Source: Heterotrichella gracilis
Lineage: Eukaryota > Sar > Xanthophyceae > Tribonematales > Xanthonemataceae
NCBI GenBank assembly: GCA_032358255.1
Contig: JAULBX010004443.1
Coordinates: forward strand, 124,001-188,000
DNA length: 64,000 bases
Reading direction: 5' to 3'
The notes beneath the pieces were generated by a model that did no database searches, was not told the DNA's origin, and worked only from the letters and a program-made list of their open reading frames with translations. Every line of letters starts with the position of its first letter. Position 1 is the first letter of the stretch. This document shows, piece by piece, positions 21,874-32,402 of the stretch. Made by a program: the position numbers and the translations under genes.

Positions 21874-24800
21874 ATGCCGCCGAAGATTAGCGCTCAATGG
21901 TCCGCGACCGGCAGAACGTTCCTTGCCGACTGTCAGAAGTTGTACATCAACACTGGTTGTATAGTCCTTGCAGCAGCAGTCATCAATAACGAACTTCAAG
22001 TCGTTGCTTCGCCTGGACTACGTGCGGCTGTCTTGTCATCACAGGGCGCTGCGTACCTGAAACAAGCTGTGGCAGCCAACTCACTCATCAGCTTGCAGCT
22101 CTGGGAGTCTGTCAGCTTGTCTCTCACAAAGGATACAACCGCCACCTATTTTGATCGGCTCCAAACACTTCAAAGGACAGCTGACGGCATCAGTGGCCAT
22201 GTCTCCCACTCACAGGAGCGTTGGCTGCTGCTTGCCTTCTCCCCGTGGAGTAGTATGAGTGGAGTGCAGCTCAGCAGCAACCCTCGTGCCTTCAAGTCTG
22301 TCACATGGAGGGACATCTTTGCTCAGGCTGTGCATGCGGGACTGCACACCGACACCGAACAGCGCTCATCTGAGCATGCCAGTGCCCACAGGCGTGCATA
22401 TGTATCTTCCTCTGGCAGGCAGCAGGGGCCAGCTGCAGGGGAGCAGCAACAGCGTCCAAGCCGGGGCTCTTCGCATCGCAGTGGCGGCGAGCGTATGTTT
22501 CCTAGTGTGGAGGTTGGCACGCCCATGTGGTATGCCATGCAACTGGGGGACCCTTCGCTGTACCGCTACCGTTTGGCGGAAAGGTCTTGGGCGCTTCCCA
22601 ACTATGACCCTACCAAGCAGCAGATCACAAAAGACCCTGTGCAGGTACGTACTTTCAGGGTTGTTTGGCCTGAGTTAAAAAGCTGTGTGAGTGGTGGACA
22701 TTCCAGCTGGCATGAATGGATGTGCAAAGGCATGTGTATTTCACAGGACTGTTGAGGCAATACCCACAAAGCTTGTTGACAGTGACAACACATCCTAGCA
22801 GGCATACTCATAGAGCATTCTGACTGTGACATTGCACTCCTTAAGGTGTCCCTGCCGGTGGACGGGCCCGCGCGCTGCAGCTGTGCAACGTACAGAACGC
22901 TATTTCAGCAGTTGAATGGGAAGTGCATCCACACAGAGTATGCCAAGCTGAAGCAAGCTGAGCTGCGCCGTATGGAGATCCTCAATGTTGGCAGTGACGT
23001 TGTTCTCCCCATAGTCAGCGCCCGCAATGCAGCCAGTCCACCCCGGGGCACTGTGTACTTCTGGTCATCTCCGTGTGATGATGATGGACAACCAGTGGAA
23101 CCCAGCTTTGTGACACGCACTGGCAACAACATCAGCTGCAGCAGGTCCAGACATAAGGGCTTCCAGTGTCGGTGTACCAGGCTGGTGTGCGCTCACCTGC
23201 GTGAACAGTATGGCTGGGTGCAAGATCAGGATGGGACAGGCAGGAGTGAACCTCGAGATGCTTTCCATGCCTGTGGGGCTGAGGATGGGCATATCCATGA
23301 TGATGTGGTGCGGGAGGCTGAGGCTATGCGGGGGTCAGAGGCGGATGCTGAGGACCCTCTAGCAGATGCAGATTCAGTTGCGGATCTGTTTGGTCAGGAG
23401 GCCACAGCGGGTGTCTACACGTATCCACCATCAGCCCAGCTCTACAAGAACATGCGTGGCACTCATGTGCATGGGACTGCAGCAAGTGGCTGCCGGCTGA
23501 TGTTGAAGCCCACTCATGACCCTGGTCAGCAGTGTGCATGTGGCCTCTTATATGCCGGTGGTGCTGCAACCAAGGTCAATGAGTGCACCCTCCACATGCC
23601 GGAGCCCATCCACAGCCAGGTGTGTGATGTGCTTGCACTGGACTGCCCAAATGGAGCTCTAGGGTGCCGCTTGCTTATTGATGAAAAGCAGGCTTGGGCA
23701 GCTGGGATCTTCCAGTACAGCATTGACACGTGGATGTCGGTGCGAATCCTCTATGACTACGTTGATGACTTCATCAATGACGGGCGCAGCCTGGAGGCCT
23801 TTGTTCGGAAACAGAAGCAGCGTTCTGCGTATGCTCCCCAGCCCTCAGCGGACCCAGCTGATGTGCAAATAGCAGCGCTCATGCGGCCATTTTGCTCCTC
23901 CACCACCTTCCGCCGCATTTACTACAGGTGTGTATTAAATGAATAAGTCAGTTACATGCTATCTCACGGCGTGAAGCATCGTGAGTTGGAATTACAGCAA
24001 TAGTTTCAGGCCACATGCACCCCATATTAGTGATTCCTTTTTTGTTGGTTAAGATTAGTAAGGTGAATTGTTTGAAATTGTGGTTGCCCTAAAAGTTGTT
24101 CATGTGAGTATGTATTATACTTGTATAAATGTGTTATACCATCTGTGTTGTGCATGCATATATGAGCTTGGCCACTTTGCACACCGGGTTGCGGAGCGGC
24201 TTATGCGGGGTTGCAGTCAACCTGAAGCCATTTTCTCTGCTTTACAAGATATGGATGCATTGCTTTTTATACACATGTTTCCATAATACATGTGTGATGT
24301 ATATATGCGGTGAACATTTCAAACCCTGTTAATGTATGATGTGTGTTTACTGCAGGTTTGCTGCGCAGCTGCGCCGGGAGTACTGTTTCCAGTGCGTCAT
24401 CTGCGGATCAAATCCCAAGGTTTTGATTGGCGATGCCACAACAGAGTCCATCCAGAAGCGCCAGTACCATGGCACGCCCATCACCACCTCTTCTGATGAT
24501 GTACCTGCGGTGGGGAGGCTGCACACCAGGGAGGACAGGTCAGCGCTGGGGGTGACTCGTCCATGTCAGTTGGTCAATCGGTTTGCAGAATTTGTCCGTG
24601 GGGATGGCGCTAGAGTGGATGGCAGCTCCTCACAGGTGGCGCCATTTGATCCTGTGGTCGAGCGGCAAGCTCTGCTGGATGAGGGCGCTGCCATGATTGG
24701 AGCTGAAGGCTTCTTCACTACCATCCTCGACTCTCTTCGTGACCAGCATGTGGGGCATGTAGCCAGAGTGCAGCTTGCGCGCTTCATTGAGGCGCTGGCA

Positions 24801-25721
24801 TCTGACAGCCCAGTCATCTCGTACATGCCACTGAGCACAGCCAGGCTCTTGGAAGGCATCCTTTTGGCAGAAGATGGCCAGCGCACAATATCAGCAGCTG
24901 CACTGGATGGCATCAGGAGGGATGCACCTTTGGTGGGTGACTTCTTGTGCGCAGCTCAAACCCTACAGGGCATTGGTCAGCTGGTTTTTCCATCCCTAGC
25001 CACTAGGATCCTGTCACACCTGATCAGGAAGGTGGCATTGTGCTGCCGTGGCCCACCCATCAACCCTGTGGATGTGAATGTGGCCTCAGGGCAGCCCAGC
25101 TGCAAGTCCAATGCATGTCTGCGGTCAGGCATATGCAACGGGGTTCCGCAAGTCCGCCAACGCCCCACATACAGCATGGATGGCACTGGGGGCAGCAGTG
25201 CTGATGCTGGCAGCGCATGCAGGCATGCATTCACGCCTGGCTCACGTGGCAGCCACCGTACGGGGGGCATATTCACCTGGTTCTGTGAGCATGGGGTTTG
25301 CTATGGGTTTTACATGCTACCCAATGCGGAGGGTCGGGATGAAGCATTCAGTTTTATTACAAAACATTTCAGTGTGGCTCCAGATGTCATTGTGTATGAT
25401 TTTGCATGCTCATTGCAAGAGTTCTGTTTGAACAGGGAACCACATTTCTTTAGCAACACCAAGTTCCTTGTTGATCGGTTTCATTGGTTCAACCACAAGG
25501 CTTGTGCTCGCAGTTACAATTTGTCCCTCTTTGAGCAGTATGCGGTCTTGAATTCACAAGTTGCTGAGCAGTGCAATAGCTACCTGCGTCGCATCAAAGC
25601 CACTGTGGGCCAAATGTGCCAAGAAGCCTTTATGTTCAATGTGCGCTTGTACTTGGATGTGCGCAATGAGAGGCGGAATAATGAGCTGCAGATCATGTCT
25701 GCAAATAGCTCAATGCTATAG
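21874..25721 (+). CDS. KDZ-superfamily transposase, three exons
   Basis: Exons 21874-22644, 22846-23927 and 24356-25721 join in phase to give about 1072 residues; the ATG at 21874 is the first in frame. Exon 2 starts with a SWIM-like zinc motif (CSC, then CIH about 20 residues later) and has a second CxC...CxH cluster (QCRCTRLVCAHL). The C-terminal part carries the block typical of Kyakuja-Dileera-Zisupton transposases: FTWFCEHGVCYGFYMLP, VIVYDFACSLQEFC, NREPHFFSNTKFLVDRFHW, NHKACARSYN and NSQVAEQCNSYLRRIK, ending in a helical region rich in Arg and Asn. Acidic residues in YDFAC, VDRFH and AEQ are candidate catalytic positions. The frame is open throughout and the splice sites are canonical, so the gene may be active or recently active. 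A TGTAA polyadenylation-like signal follows at about 25816. Confidence 0.8.
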
Positions 25722-27359
25722 AGTCTTAATGCAGTAGTTACTAAGCAGCACATTCACTGAATATATTGAATTAGAGTTGCCAATTCCCGCAGCACTATTG
25801 TATGTTGAGATCTAATGTAACAATGAATTAATCTCGTATTCAATATGCCGGGCTGCCCATCACTATTGAAATAGAATCACGTTGTGACTGAAGTACTAAT
25901 TTATATCATGTACTGATTCATAATGCATGCAATTGCACGTCAACGGACTAAATAATGATGAGCGCACTCGCAATTGTAATACAATGTAATTGTGTACGGC
26001 TTGGCCCATTGAGAACGCAGACTGAGTGACTCATGTGCCGTGGCGGTTTTAAACACTTGGTTTTCCGAACACTGTTGCCAACAATGTGGTGGACCAGTAG
26101 TAATATTTAAAGTTTACATGACTATAAAATTATTGATTGATGAAGTAGTACCGTGAATTAAAACCATAACCGGCAACTGCAATTGTATACATTGCAAGTG
26201 CTGCAGCGGCTGCCAGCAGCATGCAATGATGCCCATTGACAAGGGCTAACCGCTGGCCACTGACTCGGCATCAAGCATAATCATTGGCAATGTGTTTGGC
26301 AAGGCTGCATTGGGGCCACGCACCGTGACGGGTGCCGGCAAGCACCTGCACAGCCACACACATCTGCCGGGCAGGCTCTGGTTGTATAATCGGATGCCGT
26401 ACTACTAGTTGCATGTTGTGCGGCACCTTACGGCTAGGGCGGGAGTCCTGGACAGGGGGGACTACATACTACTATTTAGTGGTATCGGTGGTCGGCGGGG
26501 TAGCCGCATGCAGCCCGGCGGCGCCATGTGGCCAGTGGCCAGTGGCGGGCTGCAAATGCCAAAGAGGACATGCATGTGTATTTCTGTAGTTGCCAGCCCC
26601 AGCCATGATGCTTGCCGCAACAATAATTGCTAAGCTGCCTTAGGGTGCATGTCAACCAGGTACACAATGGCTCTGCTGGCGCGCATGCCACCAGGGCAAG
26701 GGGACCTCGTCATGGTGATGCAAAGGTGGCGCGGATTGCATCACTTCACTGACTACGCACTCTGCAACATTTACTAATGGTGGTGCAATGCAAGGTAGTG
26801 GTGAAAAGACCGCTGCATGGTGGTGGTGCAAAGAGCATGCATGTTGCTGCACGTGCCGGCGGAGCTGCTACAACGGCATTGCACTGCGCATGACTGCTAG
26901 TTACTAGTGGGCATAACGCTGCCCGCAAATGGTCCGGATGAGTGAGCCTAGCCCTATTGTGCAGCCGCTAACCCATTGCAGCTTGTGCAAATCAGTTTGA
27001 TGAATTGCGCTGAAATTGATAAAAGAATTCCCAATAGCCAAAGTCAACATACGCACGTATTGGCTCCCACTACATGTGGGTAACTATTATAGACCAGTCG
27101 TGCATTGCAAACACTCCTCTTTATTTCTGTTGAACAAAAATAACCCATGACGCATCATGGACAACCCAAAACCCCGTGGGGCTACTTAGGAATAACATCC
27201 AGCACTGCACATATAGCTGGTAGGGTGCACCCAAAGCTGCATGGTTGACATTGCAAAAACATGCAGGTGCGTGCTGGTGTGGTCGGCTTCATGCATGTAC
27301 ATACATATTGCCACATCCCAACACCGCACCTAGGGTCATGCAGCAGGCCCCACAGTCCA
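25722..27359. other. Central non-coding part of the transposon
   Basis: The stretch between the two convergent genes is AT-rich to about 26200 and then mixed. I see no supported gene. It presumably holds both 3' ends. Confidence 0.45.
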
Positions 27360-30300
27360 TTACTTCTGCCAATCTGGAACGCTGTATTCCCCCACCGGTA
27401 CCACTATGGTGCTGTCCTTGCTCACAATCCAATGCAACGGGGGCTCATCCTGTCCCTCCCCACACTCCGTCACTGGATTGCACACATCACCGCCACTCAT
27501 TGCACTCTCCTGCATGTACTTGCGCACCAGCATCCCCAGCTGATCAGCGGTGAGCAGCCGCTTCCCATTCCCAGCGGCAGCAGTTGTCAGTCCATGACCA
27601 CGCAGATCTTGCACAGCCAGCATCTTGTTCCAAAGTGGGTTGGGCACCGAGGTTGATGCAGGCGCCCCAGATGGGTCCTTGTACTTGTCGAGGAAGACTT
27701 TCACCTGTGTAATTAGATTGAAGGCCATTATTAAATGTAAAGACGCACCAAGGACGGTTTGAATGATTAACATAATCACCCTAGCAATGTTGCACATTTG
27801 GATGCAACATAATAATCCTATTAAATGTGCACCACAAATTGTCTGCCTGCGCAAGACATGTACAATTTCCATTCTGTGATGTTGTACTCAGGCTCAATAA
27901 TTTAGCATGACCGCCAATGATTGTGAACATTGTCTGGCCAAAATTACTCCAAGGCTGCTTCAACATACTACAATTAAGTTATAAATCAATTGCACACGAG
28001 GTATGCGGGACAGGTTAGTTCATGCACTGCATCACACCTTTTTCCGCTGATCCGAGGTGGGATCAGCTCGCCCCCATGCGCAAATGGCGTCATATGGAAG
28101 GAAAAGGAGATCGTCGTCCGCACAAGTTTCCAAGTCTGCCTCAGTATTGCCCACGTAGAACCTCCAAAGCTGCACATCCTCCTCACCATAGACAGCACGC
28201 CCAGCCACACGCTGTGCAAACAATCTGCTGTTGGGTGCCACCCCGCCCCGTGCAGGGACAACTGCGACACTGCCTCCCACATCCTGTCCACCACCTCCTT
28301 GTGTCACGCTGCCAGGCTGGTGATCCCCAGTCAAAAGATGCGCTGGTGGACGAAGCCCCCTATGGTTCTGACAGGTAGTGGCACCGCGTGATGCCTGGCC
28401 CATTTGCTTGTTTGTCTCCTCCTTCACGTGCTCCCTGAGGACATCAATGCTGTTGTGCAGCTCCCTGAAAGCGCCTGTAGCAGTGTCTAAATCTGCCTTC
28501 AATTGATTGACCTCCTGGATATGGCTGGCCTGCAGTGTGTCATATAGCAGCGCTAGCTTCAATGCTGTCGATACCCACGCACTGGTGACTGCTGACTGGT
28601 CAATGCCCTGCCAGTCACAGAAGACCCTCCCTGGGGCACCGTCCTTGTTGACCAGCTCCGCTGCAGCTGGAAAGGCTTCATACAGGGCTAGGAGGCGCTG
28701 TTGACACCGAGCACGTTCGGCTTCACTGCAACAAAACTGTGCTGTATGAAATGATGTCGCATCCTGTGTTGTGCTGGCAGATCCAATTTCCACCCCTGGC
28801 AGACCACCCAACCGCTCTGAAGCACCAAATTGGCCCGCTGAAAGTGGCTCGTGCCCACCATGCACGTCACTGATGGCTGCATTCTCACTTGTCCCAGCCC
28901 CATCCTCAGGGATTACCATCGCAGTGGCCTGCCCCGCCCCGCTGTTTGCAATGGGTGCGCCCAAAGATGGTGGTGGTGGTGGTGGTGCACTGGAAGCTGT
29001 AGGATGCAATGGCTCACCAAGCTGGCTGTGGCTGATAGCATAAGAGCGTGGATGAACTGGTGCCAGAGCTGCCTGTGTTGCACCAGCATGCAAGGGAATA
29101 AGTGGGGCAGGGGCAAGCTGCACTGCTGCTGAAGCTGGCCATGATGCTCTGGTTGGCATGCCAATGGGCGGAGCCGCCCCCTCTGCGGTAACCTGGTGAG
29201 GAAGAGGCTGCGCTGCCAGGCTGTACGCCTGTAGGAATGGGACAGACTGCTCCACATGCGGTCCCATTGCTACTGCACCTACAAGCGCTGCTCCCAGCTG
29301 CTCGCCCGCAGGCTGCAGTGCAAGCGGTGGCAGCACCACTTGTGGTGCTGATGATGGTGGCGGCAACGGTACCCCTGCTGGTTCCAGTTGTGCTGCTGAT
29401 GCAGGCATGCGCTGCAGAGTGGCATTTGCATTCAACACGCCTACCAAAGCTCCTGTGTGCCCGACAGGTGCCATGTAGTAGCCTGCAAGCCAGGTACCAT
29501 GTCTTACCACCGGACAACAACCTGGATCCTATTGCTCTTGAAACCTTCTTCCACCCTACATACCTTTCAAGATTGAAAAGGAGTGTAGGCAAAGGCCTGC
29601 CTCTGTTTCGTCCTTGAAGAAAGTCTCCAAGGCCTTGGCTGCTTGATGATGTACATCTGTTGGCTCGTGGTGCTCCTCCCCTGGGGGGTACAAGGCAGCC
29701 ATGTTGGTATGTTGCGAGCCACTGCATACCAGTCAATGTCCTGTAGAAGCACACACAGCGGGGTAAGCTCACGACCTTGACAGCAACGATTATGTCCAGT
29801 TTGCCCATTGTGCACTGTGCCTATCCATACCTGGCCTTTGAAAGGCTGGACGGCCTCCACGACGTCTTTGACGTGCACCTCCACCACACGCCCACCAACC
29901 TCCATAGAAGTTCCATACACCGTGGGGCGGGTCCGCTTTCTTTGTTTGGTGAGGTAGTCCCCCAGCTGCTTCGAAATGGCTGCAGTAAGGTGTTCCTTTC
30001 TTACGGACCCCCCTAACCGTCTTGGGGCAAACATAGCACAAGAATGCAAACAAAAGCTTACCGTTTGATCGCAGAGGTCTGACAGCAGGCTGGTCGACGC
30101 CTGCAAGGCCAACAGTCTCAAGTGAGCTCTAGCAAGAATACAGACAGCAGCAAAACCCGTGCCAACCACACTCGGACCTTGCTGCAAGCCCCGCGCGTAC
30201 GCCTCCTGTACAAGCTGCCTGTCGTTGTAGTCTGCATAGCCAACCCCTTTCTGGCGGAGGAAGTGGGAGCACCTGCCTATCTCTTCCTGAGAAGGGAGGG

Positions 30301-30469
30301 ACCCCATTGCGTGCTCGCTACAACTTTCTCTATGCATGCATCCTCCGTCCAAGCTTACTGAATGAGGACCTGTGTTGCAATGAAGGAGAGTGAACTGTGA
30401 AAGGATATTGTGCGGCCTTGTGTATGGTGTATGCGGTCTTAAACTAAGCTCCGTCAGTAACGCATGCAT
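27360..30469 (-). CDS. Transposon companion gene, Pro/Ala-rich with coiled coil, unknown function
   Basis: Several exons are supported: 29831-30469 (starting at the ATG at 30469), an exon ending at 29564 in SFSILK, 28038-29482, and 27360-27704 ending in a stop. The last three join in phase. The link between the first exon and the one ending at 29564 is unclear, because a good acceptor at 29740 gives a different frame. That may mean an unseen small intron or a broken copy. The large exon is rich in Pro, Ala and Gln, then turns helical (LKADLDTATGAFRELHNSIDV). The final exon has charged, possibly globular sequence (WNKMLAVQDLRGHGL). I recognise no enzyme. Its position inside the inverted repeats, opposite the transposase, suggests an accessory protein of the element. 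Confidence 0.5.
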
Positions 30470-30496
30470 GTTGAGGCTGAGTTACTCAAGTGCCTG

Positions 30497-30537
30497 GCTC
30501 CAAAGCTCCAAAGCTCCTATAGCTCTACCTATACGGC
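30497..30537. repeat. Right inverted and subterminal repeats of the transposon
   Basis: It contains the inverted partner of the left 17-bp repeat, preceded by ctccaaagctccaaagctcc, the mirrored form of the left GGAGCTTTGGAGCTTTGG repeats. Confidence 0.7.
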
Positions 30538-32402
30538 GGGTGGGAGGGCTATCGAGCTTACGGATACGCTCTGCCACCCCACAGTGGAGATGATACTAGG
30601 AAGTTAATGGGGGGGTTAGGGTTCAAGTCAGTGGCGCAGAGCTTTGTGCCATAGGGTGCATGGCAACTTATGCCTGCAGCAAGCGCACTGCGAACGGGTA
30701 TGCAGGGACCCAAACGTGGCATGCATGGCCATGCCCATTGATAATAGGGTAGGTGGGGAGGAGGAGTGTGGAGGTGGTGGGAGGCTCCACTTGGTGTGTA
30801 TGTATGTGTACATTGTGGATGACCATTGAACACAGCACCAGTGACCTAGGTATTCAACCAAGCAGTAGTGGACTGGCAAGCTTGGCAAGCATGCCCATCG
30901 GTAATTGGGTGGTGCGTTGGTGTGGGGGAAGGAGGGTGGGGGGGGTGGGGGGCTCCACTTCTCCACATAACCTCAGAATTTCTGTGTAACTGTTTGCAAG
31001 TTGTGAAAGGCCACTAAAGTTTATTCAGACTAGTGACCAAACACAACACCAGTGTCTGTGTGAAACCCTTGCACATGCCATCGATAATGGGTGGGGGGGT
31101 GGTGAGGCGGGTGGGGGGGGAGGGGGGCTCCACCGCTCGACATAGGCCCAAAACGTCGTGTCGATATGTGTGTACGTGTGCCACTTGCTGCTGGAAGAAA
31201 GCTGCAAACTTAACATGCTTCGAAGTGTCCGACCAGGTATCCGACGGGTGTTTTCGGTGTGATCAAAACGACCGGTCGGATTTCGGTGGACGATCAACCG
31301 TGTACGGATACACCGCGCATCGAAACTGGCAGCGGCCTGCGGCCACCTGCGGCGACCAATGCGAGCACGGCACACCTGCAGAGCGCCGGCGGCTGGCTGC
31401 GGCGCGCTGTGCGTGCAGACGGATGTTCCGCGCGAGCAGCCCGAGCGTCAATGATGGACCATGTCGAGTTGTAGAGGGGTGGGTAAGTAGCGGTACACTC
31501 TGGTCTATTTGTTGTTTGGTAATACGGGAAGTTATCTGTAGTAAGACTGCTTTTCGAACAAGACTCTGCTTGAAGTGTATTGTGGAAGAAGTACAGTCCG
31601 AGTTGCAGTCGTGTAGCGGGGCGCGAAACCATCTTGCATCACTGTTGTTTGACATCAGCAGATGCATGCACTGCCGGGACAAAGCCCGCAAAAGGTAACA
31701 CCACCCCAGGGTTCAGTGTGCCAAACCATCCGCATCAGAAAGGCCTTCCTCGGCCCCTGTGACCTGTAACCTGTTGTTTGATGTCCGGGCATATCGCCAA
31801 CTGCAGTGGGTGGTACTATTGCATCGGGTGTCAACTTGACACTGTCAGCCAACCTACAGCAACCAACCCAACAGGGTCTTGAACCTCATTTGAAAAGCAG
31901 GTTCAAACCATGTTCCCATGCCCGCCAGTCTCAAGCCCAGTGCTTGTCCCACCCAACGGGATGTGTTGTGCCATGGCCATACACGAGGCAGCGACAGCTG
32001 CGCCCACTGACCCTCTACCGTGCTATACATATGCTGCAGAAGAGCCCATGGTAACCAAGCTTGTATCGATTGAAGGGCTTGGGCCTAAATAGGTGCTGCC
32101 CTGGTACCTTGCTGGCACAAGGTTATTGACCGCACACTGCACTCCACAGCAGCCCCCTAGGCTCCACCCGGGGAGAGCTAGTGCACAACTTCTGGAGGCA
32201 CCACTGGCAGCGAGAAAGGCACCTGGGGGCCGTATACGTACAGCCATCACACCCTCAATGTAGCTCAACTCAGCAGTGATCCTTCAACCCCGCGGATTCA
32301 CCCCTTAGCACCCACACCCCAGCCCACCACCACCACCTCCAAAACCCTCGAACCCCCTCCTCAGCCACACCACAGGTGCAGCTATTGCACCATCCATCCA
32401 CC
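30538..32402. other. Gene-less spacer with diverged tandem repeats
   Basis: No coding gene is supported. A roughly 170-200 bp unit repeats three times from about 30715 to 31190. The open frame at 31033-31698 has no recognisable domain. Confidence 0.5.
30715..31190. repeat. Three diverged tandem units of about 170-200 bp
   Basis: Each unit contains a CATGCCCATTGATAATGGGT-like start, a G-rich tract (GGTGGGGGG), GGCTCCAC, and then ACACAGCACCAGTG or a close variant. The units differ by substitutions and small length changes, so the array is old. Confidence 0.75.

Larger units (their letters stand above)
21322..30537. mobile_element. KDZ-type DNA transposon with convergent transposase and companion gene
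   Basis: A 17-bp sequence gccgtataggtagagct at 21322-21338 recurs exactly inverted at 30521-30537, with weaker similarity extending outward for about 25 bp. Both sides also carry GAGCTTTGG-type subterminal repeats (about 21440-21575 and 30497-30520) in mirrored orientation. Between them lie a KDZ-like transposase gene on the plus strand and a second multi-exon gene on the minus strand, pointing toward each other with about 1.6 kb between. This is what a complete cut-and-paste element of about 9.2 kb would look like. The exact termini and the target-site duplication could not be fixed by eye, so the true ends may lie up to about 100 bp further out. Confidence 0.72.
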
